38,739 nt of DNA. Origin: a virus. Position 1 is the stretch's first letter; each line of letters starts with the position of its first letter. The notes below the pieces were generated by a model. That model worked only from the letters and a program-made list of their open reading frames with translations. It searched no databases and was not told where the DNA came from. A program made the position numbers and the translations under genes. This document shows, in pieces, positions 8,003 to 13,580 of the stretch. The DNA lies in IMG/VR virus record IMGVR_UViG_3300025138_000108, positions 1-38,739 of that record. One strand, written 5' to 3'.

Positions 8003-8571
8003 CTCATTAATGGTCCTTCCATAAACAAAGCTAATGTTTTTCTTTCTCCTGTTTCAACAGGCATAACCATGTGATTAAGATAAGATCTAAACACAAGAAC
8101 GTCTCCTGCTTGAGTAAATTCATTTACAATATATGGACCTGAATTAAAAATGTGAAAGGCACCACCTTTATATGGTTTAGTAGAGATATTAATTAAGCAA
8201 GTTAATTTCATGTCTTTGTATTGTTTAGTAGTTTGATCTATGTGCCATCCATAGTTACCCTTAGTCTTTGAAGAATATATATTGTAATTAATAAAATCTT
8301 TATCTCTTAATGGATAAACAGAATAACCAAAATGATTATCATTTGTGTGTACAATTAAATTTTCTAAATCACCTAATAGATGTTTTATTTTACCCCAATA
8401 AATTAACTTGGTATCTACATTTTTAATTTTATTATTGTCATGATCTTTAGCTGCGTGTTGTTCGGGTTCATCCCCGTCAATGTTTTTACATGCAAAAGCA
8501 TCTATTTCTTTAATTTCGTTTTTTGTAAAAACGTTTTTAAAATACCAATAATCAGGTCTTGTTTCAGACAT
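7999..8571 (-). CDS. 2OG-Fe(II) oxygenase, P4H-like
   Basis: This is the first gene of the left minus-strand block and encodes 190 residues. The triad is His110-x-Asp112 (YGWHIDQTT) and His167 (YLNHMVMPV), with Arg177 in GERKTLALF. The strand PYKGGAFHIF and the following GDVLVFRSYLNHMV are the usual strand pair around the distal His in phage hydroxylases, so the active site appears complete. A promoter-like TTGACT/TATAAT pair lies on the minus strand 25-51 bases upstream of the ATG. The HxD-to-H spacing and overall plan resemble 2OG-Fe(II) proteins of cyanophages. The substrate cannot be predicted. Confidence 0.87.
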   Translation of the reverse strand: MSETRPDYWYFKNVFTKNEIKEIDAFACKNIDGDEPEQHAAKDHDNNKIKNVDTKLIYWGKIKHLLGDLENLIVHTNDNHFGYSVYPLRDKDFINYNIYSSKTKGNYGWHIDQTTKQYKDMKLTCLINISTKPYKGGAFHIFNSGPYIVNEFTQAGDVLVFRSYLNHMVMPVETGERKTLALFMEGPLMR

Positions 8572-8595
8572 ATTTTTATTTCTATCTATTGGATG

Positions 8596-8622
8596 ATTAT
8601 AATAAATGATTTATAAAGTCAA
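8596..8622 (-). promoter_or_regulatory. Candidate divergent promoter at the first strand switch of the island
   Basis: On the minus strand, TTGACT (8622-8617) is followed after 15 bases by TATAAT (8601-8596), placing a start site about 17 bases before the ATG at 8571. The octamer ATTATAAT (8596-8603) is self-complementary, so it also gives a TATAAT on the plus strand (8598-8603). No good plus-strand -35 is seen. The minus -35 lies inside the first codons of the plus gene at 8606, which hints that this gene may really begin at its second Met (8624). The 15-base spacer is short for sigma70. Confidence 0.4.
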
Positions 8623-8956
8623 TATGAATATTAAGTTTGCGAAAGAATACTTAAATAATACAATATGGAATCTTGATAATTTAGATTGGCAAGTGTCGGG
8701 TATTATTAAAAATAGATCTAATGAAAACCTGAAGTTTGACATTCGTTTTCTAAAAGATTATAAAGACAAAGGATTAGGGAAGATTATATCTGAAAAGTCA
8801 AAAGCAGATAAAGTTTTATTTGAAGATAAATTTTCTTGGTTGCTAATAGACACGAAAGAGTTAATAAAATATATGAAAGCAAAACAGCTAAAACAAATAA
8901 CAGTAGAAGAATTAAAATCTAATATAGATTGGAACATAGAATTGCCTAAAGTATGA
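8606..8956 (+). CDS. Unrecognised 116-residue protein in the oxygenase island
   Basis: This is the only member of the island without an oxygenase motif. The protein is Lys- and Asp-rich with few Gly residues. It shows FDIRFLKDY (residues 44-52), IISEKSKADKVLFED (60-74) and WLLIDTKELIKYM (78-90). The alternation of D, E..K and D.KEL loosely recalls small PD-(D/E)XK-like proteins, but I cannot align it and make no functional claim. Met1 at 8606 overlaps promoter-like bases and lacks a ribosome site, so Met7 at 8624 is an alternative start. It overlaps the next oxygenase gene by four bases, so it belongs to that operon. Confidence 0.6.
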   Translation: MIYKVNMNIKFAKEYLNNTIWNLDNLDWQVSGIIKNRSNENLKFDIRFLKDYKDKGLGKIISEKSKADKVLFEDKFSWLLIDTKELIKYMKAKQLKQITVEELKSNIDWNIELPKV

Positions 8957-9462
8957 AACTAGATTTATTCCCTGTAACAGTATTTATTGGTAACGTTGAT
9001 TTAAAAAAAATTAAATTAAAGTCAGAAATCACCACAGCTTTTTTATCAAACACCCCTACATCTATAGATAGTAAAAATGAATTAGACCCTGAAAGTGCAA
9101 AATATATTTTAAATGTTATGGGCAATCTAATGCATGAACAATACAAACATTTTAAATTAGATCTCTTAAGTATATGGAGAAACAAATATCAAGACAATGA
9201 TTTTCAAGAACCCCACATTCATTGTAGCTCAAAATTTTCTTTTATTATTTACGAAAAAGTAACTAAGGTAAATACTGTTTTCTTCAATCCTGCTAAGTAT
9301 TTAATAGATTGCATAGGTGCAGATTATGTTTATAGAAACTTCACGCCGCAACTTAAAACAGGACAAATTATTATCTTTCCTTCTTATGTTGAACACATGG
9401 TAAATAAAAACTCAGATCAAGTAACTATATCGGGAAACCTAGGTTTTAAATGGACCCAATAA
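8953..9462 (+). CDS. 2OG-Fe(II) oxygenase-like protein, HxH type, lacking the usual Arg
   Basis: This 169-residue protein has the layout of the putative 2OG-Fe(II) oxygenase family known as TIGR02466. The proximal motif is His88-x-His90 (EPHIHCSSKF), then GQIIIFPSYVEHMV with His148, and then the terminal strand DQVTISGNLGFKW. In the related island protein at 11393-11971 the matching strand reads DRISISFNYSF. Here the 2-oxoglutarate-binding Arg is therefore replaced by Gln156. The protein may have altered cosubstrate use, weak activity or a regulatory role. The start overlaps the preceding gene by four bases. Family membership is likely and activity is uncertain. Confidence 0.78.
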   Translation: MKLDLFPVTVFIGNVDLKKIKLKSEITTAFLSNTPTSIDSKNELDPESAKYILNVMGNLMHEQYKHFKLDLLSIWRNKYQDNDFQEPHIHCSSKFSFIIYEKVTKVNTVFFNPAKYLIDCIGADYVYRNFTPQLKTGQIIIFPSYVEHMVNKNSDQVTISGNLGFKWTQ

Positions 9463-10337
9463 ATTATATAAAAGTAAAAACTATCGGTCTTAAACATTCT
9501 CACAGTAATTTGTTTGAACACAGTTACAATCTTTATTTGTTATTACAACACATGAACTGTCCTAAGTATGTGTGCTTTGCCGGCTTGTACCATTCTATTT
9601 ACGGTAATCAATATTTTGGAACAGGTCTTGCGGTTAAAAGAAGCTTCATTAAAAAAACAATTGGAATAAAAGCTGAGGCATTAGTCTATAAATTTAATAA
9701 CACTAAGAACAGAGATGAATATTTTTTAAAACACGCTAACAAATATAAAGAACTATTTTTAATTTGTTACGTTAATTTATTAGATCAGTCAGAAGACAGC
9801 GATGATTTATTAAATAGATACGTAGAAAAATATAAGAAGATAAATAAAAATTTTAAAATAAGTAAACATGTTGATGTCATAGATAATCTTTTAGACCAAA
9901 GCGACTATTTTAATTTATCTAGTGCTGTATTAGATAAAGGTTTTCCTTGGTATTTCTCTGCTAGTAAAGTCGAAGACAGCTATCCTCAGTTTGTGCACAC
10001 TTTTGTTTACAACAGCGCAATCACTTCTGATTACATAAAACATCTTGATCCAATATTTAAAAAGTTAAATGTCAAAAGATTATTTAGAGTTAAATTAAAT
10101 TATACTTCAAAAACATCTAAAATTATTAACTATGCTTTTCATCAAGACGTTAATATAGCTTGTAAAACGGCGGTGTATTATATTAATACGAATAACGGCT
10201 ATACAAAAATAAAAGACGGCGAAGATATTACAAGCAAAGCAAATAGAATAGCTATCTTTAATAGTTCTCTTGAACATGCGGGATCTTCTTGTACCGATCA
10301 AAACTACAGAATAATATTAAACATAAATTATTTATAG
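9450..10337 (+). CDS. HD-like domain fused to a 2OG-Fe(II) oxygenase
   Basis: This is the largest island protein, at 295 residues. Residues about 10-150 resemble an HD-fold domain. They carry a His cluster (KHSHSN at 15-20, FEHSYN at 22-27) and the motif AGLYHSIYGNQYF (44-56), close to the AGLFHSIYGT signature I associate with DUF6817. The usual HD pair is His48-Ser49. Residues about 160-295 are an oxygenase domain with His231-x-Asp233 (AFHQDVN), His276 (SLEHAGSS) and Arg287 (NYRIILNINY). That half is clearly homologous to the stand-alone oxygenase at 12510-13001, with shared FPWYF-type, YxNxNNGYT and RxxxNxNY stretches. Two-domain chemistry is possible but unproven. Confidence 0.82.
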   Translation: MDPINYIKVKTIGLKHSHSNLFEHSYNLYLLLQHMNCPKYVCFAGLYHSIYGNQYFGTGLAVKRSFIKKTIGIKAEALVYKFNNTKNRDEYFLKHANKYKELFLICYVNLLDQSEDSDDLLNRYVEKYKKINKNFKISKHVDVIDNLLDQSDYFNLSSAVLDKGFPWYFSASKVEDSYPQFVHTFVYNSAITSDYIKHLDPIFKKLNVKRLFRVKLNYTSKTSKIINYAFHQDVNIACKTAVYYINTNNGYTKIKDGEDITSKANRIAIFNSSLEHAGSSCTDQNYRIILNINYL

Positions 10338-10338
10338 A

Positions 10339-10899
10339 ATGAGAAAACATTTAAATCATTACATATTAAAAGTTAAACTACTTACCAAAAAAGAATGTAA
10401 AACAATTGTAGAGGAACTAAAAGAAGTTAAATGGCACGAGCATTATTGGAACAGTCCTAAAGCCGGTATTACTAGCGACAACGGTAGTCAAGAACCCGAA
10501 ACAACATCCGAACTTATACCTTCACATGAATCTATTATGAAAAAGCTACATCCAAAAATATTACAGTATATGAAATATATTGATCTCCCTTGGTATGATG
10601 CTTGGAACGGATACACTAAATTAAAGTTTAATAAATATACGACTAACACTAAAATGAGAACACATTGTGATCACATACACGGCTTTCATAATAATGGACC
10701 TACAGGTGTTCCTATTTTAAGTTGCTTAAGTTTATTAAATGATAATTTTGAAGGAGGAGAAATTATGATGTTTGAGAATGAAAAGATAACATTAAAACCA
10801 GGTGAGTTACTTATTCATCCATCAAATTTTTTATTTCCCCATGAAATAAAACCTGTTACAAAAGGTCTTAGATATTCATTCGTAAGTTGGGTGTTTTAA
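10339..10899 (+). CDS. 2OG-Fe(II) oxygenase, prolyl 4-hydroxylase-like
   Basis: This 186-residue P4H-type domain has His109-x-Asp111 (RTHCDHIH), the strand FEGGEIMMFENE (137-148) and His168 in LFPHEIKPV. Arg178 lies in GLRYSFVSW. The sequence GELLIHPSNFLFPHEI between the GG strand and the distal His is the standard family layout, so all catalytic positions are present. The N-terminal helix LLTKKECKTIVEEL is the usual cap of phage P4Hc proteins. It begins one base after the HD-fusion gene stops and ends one base before the next oxygenase gene. The similarity to peptidyl hydroxylases makes a protein substrate plausible but not shown. Confidence 0.88.
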   Translation: MRKHLNHYILKVKLLTKKECKTIVEELKEVKWHEHYWNSPKAGITSDNGSQEPETTSELIPSHESIMKKLHPKILQYMKYIDLPWYDAWNGYTKLKFNKYTTNTKMRTHCDHIHGFHNNGPTGVPILSCLSLLNDNFEGGEIMMFENEKITLKPGELLIHPSNFLFPHEIKPVTKGLRYSFVSWVF

Positions 10900-10900
10900 T

Positions 10901-11401
10901 ATGGGAATAAAGATATACAAAAATGTTCTACCAGAAGATTTAATTGAAGAGGTATTTACTTATCTAGATAATAACGCCTCCAAAAATATTTGGCGTTCAA
11001 CAATATACTGGAAAGATAATTTAAAAGGTAAGAATCCAACAGCTTTACAAGTTACAGATCTTCCTATTTTTATGTCTGAAAGAGTTATTAATTGTTTTGA
11101 GAAATTAAATAAATCATACAAAAAGTATACACACCATTGTATGTTTTACATATGGCCACCTCTAAGTCATATTGGTTGGCATAATGATGCTAAGTGGCAA
11201 ATGGGTACAAGTATATATTTAAATAAGACTTGGGATAGAAATGATGGAGGTTTGTTTTTATATAAAGAAAAAGGACAAAATAAATTTTATGTCCCTGAAT
11301 ACAATACTTGTGTTGTTAATAGCAATCACACTGATCATGCAGTATCGGCTTTAGCTTCGCACGGTCCGCACAGATTAAGTCTTCAAATATTTTCAGAATG
11401 A
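10901..11401 (+). CDS. 2OG-Fe(II) oxygenase
   Basis: This 166-residue oxygenase is the last gene of the plus-strand block. The metal triad is His94-x-Asp96 (IGWHNDAKW) and His146 (HTDHAVSAL), with Arg158 in PHRLSLQIF as the cosubstrate anchor. The strand NDGGLFLYKE (114-123) matches the GG strand of P4H-type proteins, and an aromatic stretch (MFYIWPPLSHIGW) leads into the HxD. Its 3' end overlaps the end of the convergent oxygenase gene at 11393 by nine bases. There is therefore no room for an intergenic terminator, and the two operons would produce complementary RNA ends. The substrate is unknown. Confidence 0.87.
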   Translation: MGIKIYKNVLPEDLIEEVFTYLDNNASKNIWRSTIYWKDNLKGKNPTALQVTDLPIFMSERVINCFEKLNKSYKKYTHHCMFYIWPPLSHIGWHNDAKWQMGTSIYLNKTWDRNDGGLFLYKEKGQNKFYVPEYNTCVVNSNHTDHAVSALASHGPHRLSLQIFSE

Positions 11402-11971
11402 GTAATTAAAAGAGATAGAGATCCTATCTTCTTTTGAGTTATTGACATCTACAGAGTGTCCTAACCAGGATGGAAATAAAACTAGAAACCCATCTTTTGG
11501 ACTAACATTCCACGCAGACGAATTATATCTATCGTAAGAATTAACATATGCTTTAGGTAAATAGCTGCTCATTAAATTACCTATAGGGTTTTCAAATATT
11601 AGATCTCCTGAATTTTTAGGCACTGATATATAATAAACACCTGAAATAATAGCTTGAGGATGCATATGAGATTTATTGCTACAGCCAGGTTTATTTACAT
11701 TGATCCATAGGTTTGACATCTTAATATCTTTTTTAATTCTTAGAGAAGAAGAAAAAACTCGCAGGGGTGTTTCTAAACTTTCGGTAAACTCATTTATAAT
11801 CTTATCAGGTTTATCTAGTAGATTAGGGCTTTGATATCCACCCGCATTAGATTTAATTACTGAGGTATTTTTTTTAGATAAATTTAAACAGAATTTTTTT
11901 AATTGTTTAAGATCATTAGGGACTTCAGTATTTAAAGTTGGGACTGTAAATAATTCTGCTATCTGTATCAC
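11393..11971 (-). CDS. Putative 2OG-Fe(II) oxygenase, TIGR02466-like HxH type
   Basis: This 192-residue protein has the full TIGR02466-like plan. The proximal motif is His102-x-His104 in NKSHMHPQAIISGVYYI, followed by GDLIFENPIG (122-131). The distal region is LFPSWLGHSV with His172, and the terminal strand DRISISFNYSF carries Arg183. The acidic metal residue found in most 2OG oxygenases is a His here, as is usual in this family as I recall it. Such genes are frequent in cyanophage and pelagiphage genomes, but no substrate is established. It is the last gene of the right minus-strand block and overlaps its upstream partner by four bases. Confidence 0.83.
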   Translation of the reverse strand: MIQIAELFTVPTLNTEVPNDLKQLKKFCLNLSKKNTSVIKSNAGGYQSPNLLDKPDKIINEFTESLETPLRVFSSSLRIKKDIKMSNLWINVNKPGCSNKSHMHPQAIISGVYYISVPKNSGDLIFENPIGNLMSSYLPKAYVNSYDRYNSSAWNVSPKDGFLVLFPSWLGHSVDVNNSKEDRISISFNYSF

Positions 11972-12510
11972 TTATTACCTCTATTTAATTCTGCCATTGG
12001 AAAGAAGGGTGCATCTAATTTAGTGAAAAAGATAGCTTGTGTCAATCGTTCTTGATTTTCTTTTAGGTTATGTAGAGCTTGATGTGGAAAACAACCATCA
12101 AAACAAAACGCTGTATTAAAAGCACCATTAGATGTAGCCAACAAAGATTGATTAAGATTATTGTCATAAACGTTAGTGCCACTATTTTTTAAATTTTTAG
12201 ATAAATAAATAATGATTGTGAGTAAAGTATCTTCATCACAATGTATGTTACCATTTTTTTCTTTAACATTTTTCATTCTACAAAACACATTCTCAGCTAC
12301 GTATGTACATTTATGAACTGCTCCAAATATAGTTCTAAGAATCTTATCATTTGATAAATGAAACAAAGGGTAATCAAAGTTGTGAAGTGATTTAGTTCTT
12401 ACACCGATGCCGTCAGTAGCCTCTTGAGTATAGTCAAAGGTATTAGCTTTCTTGATAATTTCATCAGGATTATCATAAAAATTAGGTATAGTATAAATAG
12501 GAAAGTACAT
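11968..12510 (-). CDS. 2OG-Fe(II) oxygenase-like protein, DUF6445-like
   Basis: This 180-residue protein starts with TIPNFYDNPDEIIKKA and has DGIGVRTK near residue 36, the N-terminal plan of proteins catalogued as DUF6445 (recalled, not searched). The catalytic core has His90-x-Asp92 (GNIHCDEDT), a TIIIYLS strand, His143 in CFPHQALHN and Arg155 in ERLTQAIFF, so the metal and 2-oxoglutarate residues are all present. It overlaps the downstream gene by four bases and shares one base with the upstream gene. The divergent middle section (NSGTNVYDNN) replaces the GG strand of the P4H-like members, suggesting a different substrate pocket. Confidence 0.8.
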   Translation of the reverse strand: MYFPIYTIPNFYDNPDEIIKKANTFDYTQEATDGIGVRTKSLHNFDYPLFHLSNDKILRTIFGAVHKCTYVAENVFCRMKNVKEKNGNIHCDEDTLLTIIIYLSKNLKNSGTNVYDNNLNQSLLATSNGAFNTAFCFDGCFPHQALHNLKENQERLTQAIFFTKLDAPFFPMAELNRGNK

Positions 12511-13001
12511 TAATAATAATTTAAATTGATAACCATTCTTCTATCTGAATTAGTTTGAGATACAGCCCTGTGTTTAATAGCTGAATCAAACATCACAATA
12601 TGATTTGATTTTGATTTGACTGCTTTTCTTTTCTTTCCTGTTTGAAACTCTGTATATCCGTTATTAGAATTTACATAAAATATAGCAGTCTTATGTTGTA
12701 GTTTAGAATCGTTGTATTGATCAACATGCCAAGACGATTTTATTTCTTTGCCTTTATTAATCACAAGGTTAGCTCTAATATTTATTATCGCTATAGGTTT
12801 TAAATACTCTACTAGAGGAGCCACTAAATTAAAATAATCTGATTGTATGTTATGGCTCCAATAAAAAGGATGATAAAAATAAGAACTGTCTTTCACACTA
12901 GCTTGATGTGGGTGATAAAACCACGGAAACTTCTCAGACATCATTGTATCGTGTAGTGTTTGGAGATCTCCTAATTTTAATACTGCTTCTTTTATAATCA
13001 T
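12510..13001 (-). CDS. 2OG-Fe(II) oxygenase, stand-alone paralogue of the HD-fused domain
   Basis: This 163-residue oxygenase has His92-x-Asp94 (SSWHVDQYN), His144 (AIKHRAVSQ) and Arg155 (RRMVINLNYY). It aligns by eye over most of its length with residues 160-295 of the HD-fusion protein at 9450-10337. Shared features are FPWFY near the N-terminus, an SDYF/SDYI helix, a Y-N-x-N-N-GYT strand and the RxxxNxNY end. The pair is the clearest case of paralogy in the island, though the copies are too diverged to be a recent duplication. It lacks the HD-like part. It overlaps the upstream gene by four bases and the downstream one by one base. Confidence 0.84.
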   Translation of the reverse strand: MIIKEAVLKLGDLQTLHDTMMSEKFPWFYHPHQASVKDSSYFYHPFYWSHNIQSDYFNLVAPLVEYLKPIAIINIRANLVINKGKEIKSSWHVDQYNDSKLQHKTAIFYVNSNNGYTEFQTGKKRKAVKSKSNHIVMFDSAIKHRAVSQTNSDRRMVINLNYY

Positions 13002-13537
13002 AAAAATCTACTCCATGAAACAACCATTCTTCTACTAAAAGAATGTGCAGCGTGAGGTGTTCCTTTAGGTATATAAATAGCACCGCCCTCTGATACTTCG
13101 TATACTTTTTGTAAATGAGGAAAAGAATAATACGTAGATCCGCATAAACCTATAATACAAACATCTTCATGATCTGAATGTGGATTACCCATACTACTCT
13201 TAAATGATGTAAAAATATCTGGTCTAAAATCTTTATCGTCTGAATTTTTATGAAACACACTAGCAAGCTGTTCATGCAAAGAATTAATTTTTGGATGTCT
13301 TCTTACATTAAAAATTTCAAACACATGAGAAAAAACATCAGCGTGATTTACACCAACATCAGGATTGTGTTTTATCTCTGATCTAAAATGAGACATCTCT
13401 AAAAGCTGAAATAAATCGTCAAAATAAAAGGGTGATTTATAGTCGACAATATTTTGAAAATGGACTATATCCTTTGGTAAAGGCGTTTTATCTAAGAACT
13501 TAATAAACTCTGATTTGAGGGTATTTTTTTCTTTCAT
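12998..13537 (-). CDS. JmjC/cupin-like 2OG oxygenase (putative)
   Basis: This 179-residue protein, first in the right minus-strand block, differs in style from the P4H-like members. It has NPHSDHEDVCIIGLCGSTYY (118-137) with His120-x-Asp122, then GGAIYIPKGTPHAAHS (151-166) with His162 or His165, and Arg169-Arg170 near the end. A hydrophobic GSTYY strand after the HxD and a IPKGTPH loop are typical of JmjC-like and other cupin-fold hydroxylases. Bacterial members modify proteins such as ribosomal proteins, which favours a protein substrate here, but this is inference. The second His (His123) adds some doubt to the exact metal ligands. Confidence 0.75.
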   Translation of the reverse strand: MKEKNTLKSEFIKFLDKTPLPKDIVHFQNIVDYKSPFYFDDLFQLLEMSHFRSEIKHNPDVGVNHADVFSHVFEIFNVRRHPKINSLHEQLASVFHKNSDDKDFRPDIFTSFKSSMGNPHSDHEDVCIIGLCGSTYYSFPHLQKVYEVSEGGAIYIPKGTPHAAHSFSRRMVVSWSRFL

Positions 13538-13580
13538 ATTTGATGTATACTATACTAATTATTAATATATAATCAAGATT
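13538..13580. promoter_or_regulatory. Divergent promoter region at the right edge of the island
   Basis: This 43-base AT-rich gap separates the minus-strand oxygenase block from the plus-strand tail gene. On the minus strand TTGATT (13576-13571) and TATAGT (13554-13549) are spaced by 16 bases, a fair sigma70 match, although it leaves only a few bases before the ATG at 13537. On the plus strand TATAAT (13568-13573) lies seven bases before the ATG at 13581, which has no Shine-Dalgarno sequence. This arrangement would suit leaderless transcription, but no plus-strand -35 is evident. Confidence 0.35.

Larger units (their letters stand above)
6910..13537. other. 2-oxoglutarate/Fe(II) oxygenase island inside the virion gene region
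   Basis: Twelve genes fill this segment. Eleven carry the double-stranded beta-helix metal motif (HxD...H or HxH...H), usually followed by an Arg 10-13 residues after the distal His. The genes fall into three strand blocks: three on minus (6910-8571), five on plus (8606-11401) and four on minus (11393-13537). Flanking virion genes are all on plus. Neighbours overlap by 1-13 bases or are separated by 1 base, and the only gaps are at the two divergent switches (8572-8605 and 13538-13580). The proteins are diverse, so this is not one recent tandem duplication. It looks like an accessory insertion at a variable site beside the adhesin, though no end repeats or recombinase were recognised. Confidence 0.85.

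Noticed and set aside
6910-13537. Phosphonate-degradation operon interpretation of the island
   Set aside because: The HD-2OG fusion recalls PhnY/PhnZ, but no phosphonate transporter or other phn gene is present and ten other oxygenases remain unexplained.
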